Part shown: one piece after another, positions 30,801 through 32,758 of the stretch
How positions within the stretch are numbered: position 1 is the stretch's first letter
Layout: every line of letters starts with the position of its first letter
DNA from: Candidatus Omnitrophota bacterium
GTDB taxonomy: Bacteria > Omnitrophota > Gorgyraeia > Zapsychrales > Zapsychraceae
Assembly: GCA_028280285.1 (NCBI GenBank)
Contig: JANQMA010000019.1
Location: 1-48,596 of the forward strand
Length of the DNA: 48,596 nt
Direction of reading: 5' to 3'
Notes under the pieces: generated by a model
What the model saw: the letters and a program-made list of their open reading frames with translations, nothing else
What the model was told of the DNA's origin: nothing
Database searches by the model: none
Program-made: the position numbers and the translations under genes

Positions 30801-32489
30801 CACCTTCGCTGTTTGATCATCACTTGCTGTAACGATATATTTTCCATCCGGACTAAATGACGAATAATTAACCTTATCATTATGTTTAAATGTGTGCTTA
30901 ACCCTGGCCTTTTTCTTTAAAACAACTTCACTTCTTTCATTTGACTGATTATTAATAGTGTCCGGCTCTGTTTGAAGTGCCGCTGATTTTGCTTGTTTTT
31001 TTATTGATCTTTGTTTCTCTTTTATAATTTTTTCCATCTTTTCAATAGGTTGTGTGAACGCTTTATTTTTTAAACCAACGAGCACATCCCCGGCTTTTTG
31101 TAGATTATCTAAATCTTCTTTGAGGTTCCCGGTTAAAGAGGCTTCAACGTTCTTGGTAAAATTATCAACATACTGCTGACCGGCACCCAGCTCATTGATG
31201 AGCCCCAGCTGCACCACCGCTTCAGAACCAATCAATCTGTCCAACTCTTTAGTAGCCTCCTCCGTAAGCGATGCGTTATCAGCGTCTTCTGTGAAGTTAA
31301 ACTTGCTTTGGACGCTCAATATTCCCTGATCCACGGCGCGTTGGACATCCTGCGCCCCCTTACTGCGTATATTAGACGGTATCTCAAAGATATGTTCTGC
31401 CGTTATTAATGTTTTGGATAAATTGTCTTCAAACCCCCCCGAGAAATACTTACGCGCAACCACCTCCTGGGTGATAGGATTATACTCTTCCTTTATATAC
31501 TCATACGCCCCGGCCTTAAATGCATCGATATACTGCTGATAGATATCTTCCCGGGATGCTCCTTCTTTGACTTCGATCCCCTTTAGTTTGGATTTATCGG
31601 CATAGTTCTGTGTCAGAATCGATTCCTTAAGATTCATCTTGTACCAGGTGGCCAGCACCATGGCATTGACAATCTGGCGCAGGACCGCGAAGTTTTTGCC
31701 TTCGTTTATCTCGGTTTCGATGGCGGGCAATATTATTTCGCGGATGATTTGTGTGGTCTGTGTTCTGTGGTCAGTGGTCGTGTTTTTTGACTGATCACTG
31801 ATCACTGACCACTGATCACTCTTTTGTTGCGCTAGGTAATCCTCTTCAAGCATAACTTTAAGATGCACATGATACACCCATGCCGTATCCCCCTCTTCAA
31901 ACACCACTGCCTCTTCCGGAACAATCCATACCTTGTTAAGCACATTGACCGGCACAGCTTCTGTACCATATTCGCTTCGAATCCTTTCCCTTATCCTTTC
32001 CCAGAACTGGCTGCCGGTTTCATTTTCCGGATACATCAATGATGAGGTGATCTGCTTCAGTAAATAGTCTTGTGCCAATAGGTCCATCCCCATCTGCGTT
32101 TGACCCAAATCATCTTCAATGACACGGTCCTTTTCATAGGGCGATAAGTTCACCCACATATGGTCTTCGGCGATTGTGAGGCTTGAGAGAAAGTATTTGA
32201 TGAGTTTGGTGAATTCTTCTCTTTGCGTATCTTCGGCCAAGGCGTCTTGCCCTTGATCCATAAGAAACTCTATATTGAAGGGGTTATTGACATCAATCTT
32301 AAGCCCCATCATAAGGGGCGGATGGTAGGCAGGGCTAAGCGGTGTAAGGCTTCCCGGCACCGGCAGCGGGGCGATCATCTGCGCCGAGGCAGAACCTGTC
32401 GGCAGGATGGCTGTTTGGGATATCATAGACAAACTTATAAATACGCTAAGAAGCTTCCGCAGCTGACTTTTTAAAAACTTGTGTTTCAT
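9633..32489 (-). CDS. Giant secreted multidomain protein (VWA, two AAA+ modules, WD40 propellers, alpha-solenoids)
   Basis: One uninterrupted frame encodes about 7,618 residues. The numbering used here counts 20 residues more, from a GTG at 32549. Order: signal peptide (ending ASAQ), N-terminal domain shared with the 2008-4983 product (60-370), seven WD40 blades (550-850), five 54-residue repeats (985-1237), HExxH (2027), Gln/Gly-rich coiled coil (2470-2805), VWA with MIDAS (2961), AAA+ module 1 (Walker A 3418, Walker B 3488), AAA+ module 2 (3819, 3890), then propeller-like and solenoid segments with recurrent linkers, and a C-terminal GGIDL motif. I chose the ATG at 32489 because it starts a clean signal peptide and the GTG lies inside a dispersed repeat. 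VWA plus AAA+ recalls midasin and MoxR remodelling machines, but export would put the ATPases where ATP is scarce. Function unknown. Confidence 0.9.
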   Translation of the reverse strand: MKHKFLKSQLRKLLSVFISLSMISQTAILPTGSASAQMIAPLPVPGSLTPLSPAYHPPLMMGLKIDVNNPFNIEFLMDQGQDALAEDTQREEFTKLIKYFLSSLTIAEDHMWVNLSPYEKDRVIEDDLGQTQMGMDLLAQDYLLKQITSSLMYPENETGSQFWERIRERIRSEYGTEAVPVNVLNKVWIVPEEAVVFEEGDTAWVYHVHLKVMLEEDYLAQQKSDQWSVISDQSKNTTTDHRTQTTQIIREIILPAIETEINEGKNFAVLRQIVNAMVLATWYKMNLKESILTQNYADKSKLKGIEVKEGASREDIYQQYIDAFKAGAYEYIKEEYNPITQEVVARKYFSGGFEDNLSKTLITAEHIFEIPSNIRSKGAQDVQRAVDQGILSVQSKFNFTEDADNASLTEEATKELDRLIGSEAVVQLGLINELGAGQQYVDNFTKNVEASLTGNLKEDLDNLQKAGDVLVGLKNKAFTQPIEKMEKIIKEKQRSIKKQAKSAALQTEPDTINNQSNERSEVVLKKKARVKHTFKHNDKVNYSSFSPDGKYIVTASDDQTAKVWDAETGGELLTFEEHNDSVWSAAFSPDGRYIVTASRNKTAKVWDAETGKELLTLKGHSSSVLSAAFSPDGRYIVTASIDKTAKVWGAETGKELLTLKGHSNLVLSAIFSPDGRRIVTAGYDKTAKVWDAETGKELLTLEEHNDSVWSAAFSPDGRYIVTASSDKTAKVWDAETGKELLTLKGHSSSVLSAAFSPDGRYIVTASIDTTAKVWGAETGKEVLTLKEHGDSVLSAVFSPDGRRIVTAGYDRTAKVWEVGVLKRIVGQQKGKLKERIDAASLTAKVIEKLDRLIGSEAVVQLGLINELGANQQYVDNFAKNVEASLTGNLKEDLDNLQKAGDVLVGLKNKAFDGPVEFLEEKAEDLKEQIAQQPEENIGSTSRSSQSHTQKKAVLGKFYQLDATELGAQLARMFSRLHGKGWIDGITRIEVNGEERWLSFGQYGKAFEIRMNDKGEYEKVDDGLAAMVRRLHGRSWIRGITRIEVNGEERWLSFGSDGNAFEIRMNDKGEYEKVNDGLAAMVSRLHGKGWIDGITRVEIEGEEQWLSFGSDGNAFEIRMNDKGEYEKVNDGLAAMVSRLHGESWIRGITRIEVNGEERWLSFGRYGKAFEIRMNDKGKYEEVNDGLAAMVRRLHGRSWIRGITRIEVNGEELWLSFGDSGKAFAFKQEAREDADAASLTAEDIEKLAGVFTDKQIEQLALIAEGLGADKARKLLKQDFIQQDIETLNNYVPVLKQISFDFPELIVLIEELLKDPQKIQDASSETGGREALEKKRAVSAYQRQLDQLNIELKALQKKIDDQSQTPFQFKEVEEVDGDDKFKKLADMIAADFRFRFKSPVSGRIKGQWIDNQENHFFVYSQGTKSRPLGGVPSNATNMEYVYDGENWIGFHSTSITKETVKSQNTWTNRWRANTPKVQLTEKNFLQTDIIPVSDGSDNHFISKGTDWRRVDVSLSTEVFNDYVRSWNEYEGGLMAQVYERLKQVYPGTPEIKAVAPVQVGSGVVHYFIISSMRGRDSQALEYTWQNGQWVEIEDSLVTARLNEEYINQSTQSTSYTIEIQSIALDGKYYVLLEDFKKVYGGFVFDGGQWIETSPNETSFVEKKITEREKIVSDKKNLVMKNGIAYRFLSRDILTMDHVVVENGKNIRKDKKNLNTFSDSFSQGRHYDYLQITTEQGSYHLFFPEDDYKTVALRQEIIDGEDAIQALEREKDAVLQQSKDIQQKIKDLNEADNAAFDHAALKSYKNASVEETVGDYYGLKQAMLSAVDNNQKDAFQTVYDQMLVLVDDLGKKTAKVSDRKLLSIIEGIMQSNKVYKGLIAHAPPQNDQHFLEMLHKEFRSISTKEYSLKTQKLIQIMAREMADDIAYDKEEAGKIYDMIIRDTKSYHLSNFIPQEFIDQEWTEAHQKKLVKRLIRISGSMGLAEGSYEDDINKVFMKDVEDELTARLVYKHELFHYLADNNIIRIPAEWEQITFAVSLIEVLRYFKGQKNAEQKALDWYEKLSNDPTVRHLFHLGYEKEKNGEMTMVINPGVSDRKAGYFSIDYLKILATQVFEKVGARTEILEDEYQSQRAVGYMIAGITTAMSEKSESDDSNPYRLLREYLNLLDDRLGSKEDNPRVVEALKEIDRDIERYAQISSGSRVQLVDAEGGFWRYIQKAHGTADLRRIKTDTYPRSSDGEDKDDIDGQLKAARERGLGLTSLVIDTRIYGLHSRIERDLGENVANHPTVDTFWDQMAIFKVAESGGRQSETSLKLYGDVDKQKFSGALRRVYDILEDRYDLGDSEAAQRMAETFHRSNPLHLQLIDTMLYRRVHYDPKTKDFTDPRVANPVVEDAVARSMGSTDATDLDDNIGWINVLFHPSRITDDQWIEGMKTVWPVYEELYNIDLKTEERWRTYQRKMKEQQKQAIRDEFDKLSEKALEELDQDLEGLPDEIKNPIKEAAKRNLEQMGEEFANQAMPGGAQAGQGQQPQASGGQGRPQPGMRQSGRPGQPSGSQQDLSDPKDLKDTLDQLEGKLNQIERGMSDINENLDDIKDGIGKTNTDDVREGKKSERTENIDKLVQQTKAIQDDVNDVLNQGREAQRQGNEQNDQTNRVRQSLPSPEQANKAKEISDELKKRLDELVKKLEKLQNHANNQNRSANDLKKKDADPNSDETQMGSQIRDFEQARDALKDGVDENSGQNREVLNKLHELQKGISDLQSSQNSRNQQTPSSKQKTQKPAEKTNNKEKRQKDPSQYRKVPEKLKITNAESIKDASQTKQQKGINPSAIKARPFKFDKKNAERDRENLIRRKTGLSVEEFEEMEGWYNIELNYKEKLFTVRQMIKAMVHALDVLTFPDVDTQFQGGREDGDIVDDIVEAMLGGKQYRAQWIVKNPKRLKMTFLIDTSWSMGDNNDTNFEPIQMARILMFTWISALFEHNKKRQRKSYKPVEFELALFDDDPDPNLEKAMISHKMVARKDFRVERLLYDTWHKLIRGDGTNYSDSLGRYVTRLINSRFEANADGLKMLFAFTDEFVSDGQKAEVLGIIESAQADNTYVFTSPLGDAAQRRVTESVHHEHVYQVISPLPFETLVERTFASFQRVFKERPAQGKSWTQSTRDPKQMDEATLSKPKFSKRKPVPGAEHWKNFYVQTINNVEYLVFHRDGEEALYFPRGEGGEDVPRKIAKHLPYSEESEDLVVDFLRRMYRQDVLVPIAISDDSRFHARKIHSNLIRVKQMNTRQEEKASHEFFIYGTPTADPDLEGAYMNPQKQAVRWKKSNDQRLVISLANGDFKDVKDFNIDDAKDWMLYTVNSKQIFAFNGKTFQVRQLNFNNAQWQTEYILNIPKETKADKWDGEIANHTGDTGTGKDTTVRTAAFLMNQGVVFMGAHEEITDEKFSYGERTSDGGKENTSGMEPAPYGKAMHIGLWYAVDEQQKLAGEIFNSQKSSITGKTHQWPIIAREGEAEQLVTTPNDPLARFITTSNKIRAGIQGRSNEENAPILERMTNIDYYDKHPDKEFLGQLQQALAYAQDWEKGQDDWEAYQQKIAETVQALLKVATDLRFDFWGFTTPEQRALILEEWDLLDSDYRVLRKQENAQIREAFKQGIDPLGDNLKRRPSWRIIQNIMKHYISYEKDFKYRPIETLTHYYNFWAEFDENDDFEAVVLKFENDWRKDKKTPPLVLNADTKTFVVEGDSLRIIPQGPSQKYWDEVVVPLHPSARIRSGEVPEEVEEWLSIEENIMSFYRALQAYSKPIKRHLIAVGPPGAGKSELNEVLQALVNGPELLRIEMTEQKRVSQMTFQRDVVDGKTVYTPLTIPRAMNDGTGHGQLLNIDETSQGRPGALSFLNSLSEDGFIDDPRRDGKPYEEERGFLIHHTLNEAGQGTGVKEMPADFLERAFFIKQEVLPPDRQQEILTHLAKKTSLKTGRERRINPKLLGEPLRDEKGKDIKREGIVQYSGIIGIAQELNYRQSKDPTFLPPHRAVSLRVLIKFVKNILDNYEFLVSQKKLKPHFIFFKLFIEKFAMEGEEDQVEQWKENILEVFRERGLSTDQEDLDIINEFLEGQGVIVEDIPLIVEPQTGDEQLDRIFKFLQTNIGGSGVQMQIDRLYDWVNENLEKAKSDENEDNSEEAKKRSAERTVYTIHTLWPRLRHFYQLIDIIKKHRSANSEYAHEVAHLQSLEQLQSGLRAKVESDEIGWSVELFYTQSNETIKLYDVDYAGLASSEPAETDLDSASLTREDTEVLTGLLGRAAVMQLGLINELGANQQYVDNFIKNAEASLTGNLQEDLDNLQKARDVLIGLENEDFKGPLKRLNEKIKDLEEQIAQQPKEEEEDDWSLPSIKQRLKQKQDQLSLLTQKNTDSSQRLKYELLDTPYQDIKPEKITQYDLPENGEVVSFDVSDDARKMVFNNTWMGFEVHTRSASSSGEVQKNKSLATSGSTRRITRLSPDGIYTVSVDPELGIDIFKEDLDNPHQTISINDIDGGAVQSIFMMPDNEHFITAGFDESVQMWSLETGKEIKKKEAASAGWVRQVGVSPEGHFVVMGTDLRNVDIWDLETNEIVSIPREKINLEGDIHFIGVSYEAETIVVQNHHGLLNIFRKDRATGQYTSIMNRAGNLGGEKLLLTDDGRFLVQRQISSGSIPMTIQIVEIASFVEMVNGLSDTYDREDIYVGPIADKDYKLIENKLYMINKNGEVHEAEIFKVTEEAGGQPVTASAPTEQILKEQITLLEQMIAIHNKLAQSKTAGAAQGPAPLVLEADVIKKIEEIMTAEESYRAKPAGELLGKIKGKSWKDEDEVRDELILTIYKEVHEIQKNNTQISDGYRAGLIARYVQTLLHMYKFHPQYALQYSGNITNEPNDIKREARFIAATRLASLNVDNDYFDTLKDRLEEYMNREYTTSEPSGNPEEVRFTEEMAKMYAARGAVDEDYYRTNIVSRKNSTHSWKRMALSKAIVLLGGEKYYITARPKLEDLINTVHTEQNSDYRRYDFEILVNHFGLLGKSGEDVVKGYLRETDFLKDAAQKTLAGIYVEEDYALDKRPIKEVLSELSITIEHMMDENEALNGLHVAAKYYYDKKEDVNQLESLIEYVHIRDNIEEVQQILAEDYLRRIHRGDLTVKDLDEKIKGAKYNLQSAAMMAYSQLIDEGYFGEGIIPVSPAADQTKEFKELIQRYNELEAQPKQIQDAQVNTVYESTTQAATYRIVKNVDKVVPQLIEQIPGANFNHFDIDDDVKHRAWLHNLRLLGSTLIDFKELDKKHTVHTDVNVKSDFDKLFVRMTKNDRIILIVDPELGVIRKNYTYGELDTIVSLNDIDGDKIESLALFPDNELFVTAASGKYVEIWDTRTGKKIGQHITLKNLIRRQTSPVLARSVAVSPDGNIVVIGTNKRTIQIWNRQTDTNKLIDVGRSAKKNTVQVEVSYGGNTVLARDKDGYIMVFQWNQKDEEYMRIFSDSPFANKDKVQMTPDGRYIFGLNGSKVDFVDLQQSDGNKAPKMLIDSKVELTDLKLIGDSLFTTDVDGNILRWKVLDKVVTSEIKLLPLSSVITVAFNFDHFPTFANRLDEFEERVTSKNGQFDAQIIYIAGTPHIRVFDKEDDSGHVLGMFTKNPKGLLWSEDGELLGMIFSDGSQQVLRVAESIIDAASLAGKDIKALTGLLGSEAVMQLGLINELGANKDYVNNFIQNVEASLTGNLQEDFDNLQKARNVLIGLENEGFKGPINHLHEKIKSIEEAIAQQPKEVLKPDEKDTKDITDTPKVIEKLATQNKTSIESIREFSFDKPVTAVAWFPGGEKILVGGKDGIARVIHGNMGLQSTEFNHSEPITAVAVNADGSQIATAGGQFHEIRIWRTNDNTKPFKFGGHKGLVNFMEFNDSNNVIAVSPYPSRGDFMIVILPHGVASIGSSGAYLDGMTAIDMELENSKKIILENEMTSEKFDFQFDQDVIAARFINKKFIAVLLKDSNVVTIYNSETKQAIEEIKHEGIIESLSVDRENRNLMIGGRVKPDKWLASVLNKQKGFVELWDISGLVNFDEEVTRALKSDSISNQDLLDLYHQLDAEALRFHKISLQDSIENRENEEKADHLLDQRNDIGKKLTARGVPSKELLIKDAASLEGKDIEVLAGLLGSEAVIQLGLINELGANKDYVNNFIQNAEASLTGNLKEDLDNLQKAKDVLIGLKNKDFEGPIDRLNEKIKSIEEAIAQQPKEKEDDWSLSSIKQRLKQKQAQLNKENTLQLLTHDKKKYTLRPEIKATTDDWIKTNFYEENNADATAIDNISVSAQGEAVLMAGEYAMTGYNTRTGRSNNTNTSFVFPGFNTSTGDHIYFPDVIAEVLDGGRHALISARGYDVLEIRKARKGERKFRQNKTVDIKGGVNDVKKMPDDKHFIVAGGDGSVRMYDLEGNVVEEIYSDVSEPVKRIGISETGEFIAGVTNTGQVIAKDINTGEVVGLMYIDDVMGPVAAKSVAISPDGRQVIVVGQNLNSSGYNIHTFKDQQKIPLTHILPEQDEQGIELNHHVNFEKVKFVGNDYLLTLAEGRLHLWDTSQKKKLSGLKNYKNISDFDVFNGQVFMGKSDGRLSVWDVWDVEQDAGLPKTAASNGQEPILKEQITILERAKAIQEKSSQTVISTQGDKDVNNIIFYNMRVEKIKKIIESTDSLETASAASLLGKIQVKQGLADDTLVLELLSNKISDSLNRSERQRAIEQIIPVLVDVLRKRGGDLTQAVDDLVDDTYVPRRQMGFRVLVQLALQTTDHDELDKFQNKLEGLFTDKYANEDSHLVMSDEDIAETADYLGEFYAYRAESDPKFYKKLADMLYGRQVEPPLWQKIAVAKAIVILGYDEYTLHSGHTHTLDEFQKFYAGESNNALRQHYENIFVNAVAGEYDGRPDQLFKLLRSHQYPKYPTQRALSYLYAKKDFSNDQRTFTQVMDDLGINVHAKNNIWEEENRFRVNIKYFEDKQEDLSRSEVALSMHSLDETPESMMRILAEYYVKLINEKRLMIDDLIEKADKSVKVGVKEAAIIALDMLIDEGYFDTLKSSVFLDMDFLEEKEYRQDGTIKSAFHEASQAAGELLSRMQVMGGMNFDGLKEIVEYIVEHHESITPMMGKNEYYYGTEEQAIKLLVGMYKQEPVKTLEYIDEILQKIQLETQGIAIMALAEIGKIEVADKGMYESIVKKIEEYFDNYRRPMGDPTEDYKELWSRLAEYLGELYVVRIAISPDDHKDVFRFRITENNFGKYIASAKASVLLGAEKYRNGIGHSQGTLEGLFESEGNPYYKSYEEKILINYYTKYLSRAKIKSILKEEDYRQNAARTALARIYAQRNYSQEQKSIDDILTELSIDLKDNMNGEEETAFNAFSIAAKYYFDKNLDVSEFEKFVNNVFLTNWMDNGERIRRILEQDYVRRFKTGNLTAAQLIERIERSEYGSFKDLTHYRIKAGAIGAYKLLLEEGYFGEGAVQAPTAVDQEKALEELIQRYNALEEQLRNIPQVEVGTQTSLLDDYKRLHRRRINSSNNIDSAAINTGGIDLKSLQDSLKIRNNGQGVDFGTLPAAVPANFEGLFPVIINIQPAAPPLFLSQLKEYEPEIQLSAAGL
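10050..12600 (-). other. Two tandem alpha-solenoid units (giant protein, C-terminal third)
   Basis: This segment is helix-rich with no catalytic motif. Two homologous units (about 12600-11300 and 11280-10050) each run through AKAIVILG/AKASVLLG, a TLDEF/TLEGL segment, RALSYLYA/RTALARIYA, DDLGI/TELSIDL, KYFEDK/KYYFDK and DEGYF/EEGYFGEG. A third unit lies at 16960-18230. They resemble HEAT-like scaffolds, with assignment by pattern only. Confidence 0.6.
12640..13700 (-). other. Beta-propeller-like segment 5 of the giant protein
   Basis: Irregular WD40-like blades are visible: ISVSAQGEAVLMAG, MPDDKHFIVAGGDGSVRMYDLEGN, ISETGEFIAGVTNTGQ and AISPDGRQVIVVGQ, ending LSVWDVWDVE. The blades are far more diverged than those at 30010-30890. 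A linker copy precedes the segment and a solenoid follows. Confidence 0.65.
14100..15130 (-). other. Beta-propeller-like segment 4 of the giant protein
   Basis: Blades include VTAVAWFPGGEKILVGGKDG, ITAVAVNADGSQIATAGG with HEIRIWRTND, and a late IESLSVDRENRNLMIGGR followed by VELWDISG. A linker-domain copy flanks it on each side (15180-15480 and 13780-14080). Confidence 0.65.
15500..16640 (-). other. Beta-propeller-like segment 3 of the giant protein
   Basis: Blade-like strings include LALFPDNELFVTAASGKYVE with IWDTRTGKKI, VAVSPDGNIVVIGTNKR with IQIWNRQTD, and MTPDGRYIFGLNGS. It follows the first solenoid unit and precedes linker copy 5. Confidence 0.65.
16960..18230 (-). other. Alpha-solenoid unit (giant protein, first copy)
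   Basis: The helical segment opens with ILKEQITLLEQMIAIHNKLA, which is nearly repeated as ILKEQITILERAKAIQEK ahead of the units at 10050-12600. It also has SKAIVLLGGEKYYI, KYYYDKKEDV, DEGYFGEG and a terminal KELIQRYNELEAQ, mirrored by EELIQRYNALEEQ at the other copy. This shows duplication of a propeller-plus-solenoid block. Confidence 0.6.
18300..19300 (-). other. Beta-propeller-like segment 2 of the giant protein
   Basis: The blades contain FMMPDNEHFITAGFDESVQM with WSLETGKEI, VSPEGHFVVMGTDLRNVDIW with DLETNEI, and LTDDGRFLVQRQ. They are irregular compared with the WD40 cluster near the N-terminus. The segment sits between linker copy 4 and the first solenoid. Confidence 0.65.
20560..21130 (-). 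other. AAA+ ATPase module 2 of the giant protein
   Basis: Walker A is GPPGAGKSEL (G3819-S3826). Walker B is LLNIDETS (D3890, E3891), followed by RPGALSFLNSLSEDG, as in MoxR and midasin modules. HTLNEAGQGTG supplies a sensor-1 asparagine and FLERAFFI a candidate arginine finger. All elements of a working AAA+ site are present in the expected order. Confidence 0.85.
21850..22330 (-). other. AAA+ ATPase module 1 of the giant protein
   Basis: The Walker A-like loop is GDTGTGKDTT (G3418, K3424), with aspartate where serine or threonine is usual. Walker B is LWYAVDEQQ (D3488, E3489). FITTSNKI is the sensor-1 region and PILERM a candidate arginine finger. An insert of about 500 residues separates it from module 2. 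The odd Walker A suggests weak or altered nucleotide handling. Confidence 0.7.
23090..23720 (-). other. Von Willebrand factor A domain of the giant protein
   Basis: The MIDAS motif is DTSWSMG (D2961, S2963, S2965). The later metal-site elements are DGTNYSDSLGR and the strand LFAFTDEFVSDG. All three MIDAS loops are present, so divalent-metal-dependent ligand binding is plausible. In MoxR and midasin systems the VWA partner binds substrate; here it lies N-terminal to the ATPases. Confidence 0.85.
24140..25140 (-). other. Gln/Gly-rich low-complexity and coiled-coil region of the giant protein
   Basis: A Gly/Gln/Pro stretch (about 24830-24960; GGAQAGQGQQPQASGGQGR) is flanked by charged heptad-rich helices (ELKKRLDELVKKLEKLQ, LDQLEGKLNQIERGM). 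Midasin and CobT-type proteins have a charged linker before the VWA domain, and this occupies the same relative place. Confidence 0.7.
26457..26471 (-). other. HExxH motif (HELFH) in the giant protein
   Basis: KHELFHYLADNN places H2027, E2028 and H2031 in a zinc-metallopeptidase-type motif within a helical region. I cannot identify the third ligand with confidence, so peptidase activity is only a possibility. Confidence 0.45.
28840..29600 (-). repeat. Five tandem 162-bp repeats (54 residues each) in the giant gene
   Basis: CATGCAA recurs at 28910, 29072, 29234, 29396 and 29558, spaced exactly 162 bp. Each unit encodes RLHGxxWIxGITRIEVNGEE, then RWLSFG, AFEIRMNDKGEYEKV and DGLAAMV. The pattern is beta-rich and blade-like but is not WD40, and I do not recognise the family. 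Units alternate WIDG and WIRG variants. Confidence 0.9.
30010..30890 (-). repeat. Seven tandem 126-bp WD40 repeats forming a propeller
   Basis: TTCCGTCCGG or its variant recurs at 30085, 30211, 30337, 30463, 30589, 30715 and 30841, spaced 126 bp. Each 42-residue unit reads FSPDGRYIVTAS, KTAKVWDAETGKELLTL and a GH/EH turn, the WD40 pattern. Seven units make a classic closed propeller. Units 2-4 and 5-7 form a 378-bp super-repeat. Confidence 0.95.
31440..32370 (-). other. N-terminal domain of the giant protein, shared with the 991-residue protein
   Basis: Residues 60-370 align with residues 55-350 of the 2008-4983 product: MWVNLSPYEKDRVIEDD, LLAQDYLLKQITSSLMYP, a KVWIVP strand, LKVMLEEDY, IILPAIETEINEG and RKYFSGG. 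I know no named family for it. It follows the signal peptide in both proteins. Confidence 0.8.
31751..31823. repeat. Hairpin-type word repeat inside the giant coding sequence
   Basis: Repeats of GATCACTG and GACCACTG on one side and GGTCTGTG, GGTCAGTGG on the other form an imperfect inverted repeat. It encodes the low-complexity peptide SDQWSVISDQ plus a Thr/Gln-rich stretch. The homologous place in the 991-residue protein lacks it. The DNA resembles the intergenic hairpins at 46494-46565. Confidence 0.65.
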
Positions 32490-32518
32490 ATAACGACTCT
32501 GCACCTTTTGACCTATTG

Positions 32519-32565
32519 AACCTACGAGGTTTAATAAGTAATTTCCCACCGCAACCTCGTAGGTT
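32519..32565. repeat. Dispersed palindromic repeat, family 2 (copy 1)
   Basis: AACCTACGAGGTT (32519-32531) and its exact reverse complement (32553-32565) flank a 21-bp centre. A copy in the other orientation at 46624-46670 is about 42/47 identical. It sits in the giant gene's leader and contains the GTG that would otherwise extend the protein by 20 residues. Confidence 0.85.
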
Positions 32566-32585
32566 GGGATGGCTAGAATACTATA

Positions 32586-32614
32586 TTATTAGTATATGTA
32601 GATATGTAGTGCAA
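32586..32614 (-). promoter_or_regulatory. Putative promoter of the giant gene
   Basis: Minus strand TTGCAC (32609-32614), 17 bp, TAATAA (32586-32591). Transcription from about 32579 would give a 90-nt leader containing the family-2 palindrome. The -10 box is only fair. Confidence 0.5.
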
Positions 32615-32659
32615 GTGTGCCATATGAAAGGGGCTTTCGCAAAGAAATCTGAGATATCG

Positions 32660-32697
32660 AAATTTCTTAACTATTTAAATTTCAATAATTTATGATT
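32660..32697. promoter_or_regulatory. AT-rich element upstream of the giant-gene promoter, similar to one at 35572-35608
   Basis: TTCAATAATTTATGA (32681-32695), with ATTTC and ACTATTTA just before it, matches 35572-35608. It lies 67 bp upstream of the -35 box, against 69 bp at the other site. It may be an activator site or a shared repeat remnant. Confidence 0.45.
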
Positions 32698-32758
32698 TTA
32701 ATGAAATATTTCCGGATATTTTGCGAAATGGAACTCTTGGGTAGGAAAAACAGACCAC

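Larger units (their letters stand above)
13780..31290 (-). repeat. Recurring linker domain of the giant protein (six copies)
   Basis: Copies lie at about 31020-31290, 29700-29990, 28560-28800 (strongly diverged), 19400-19690, 15180-15480 and 13780-14080. The consensus is DAASLT, a GLLGSEAVVQLGLINELGAN core, YVDNF, NxEASLTGNLKEDLDNLQKA, then a VLIGLKN segment and a helix ending EQIAQQPKE. Each copy stands beside a propeller or repeat block, so it looks like a spacer or docking module copied along with the blocks. The first two copies are nearly identical in DNA. Confidence 0.85.

Noticed and set aside
28840-30890. Regular direct repeats as a possible CRISPR array
   Set aside because: Units are 162 and 126 bp, contiguous, and encode protein in frame. 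There are no unique spacers and no cas genes.
9633-32489. Non-ribosomal peptide synthetase or polyketide synthase as an explanation for the giant gene
   Set aside because: No adenylation, condensation, ketosynthase or carrier motifs are visible. The repeats are WD40-like and helical.
32490-32549. GTG start giving the giant protein 20 extra N-terminal residues
   Set aside because: The codon lies inside a dispersed palindrome found elsewhere, and the following ATG begins a standard signal peptide.
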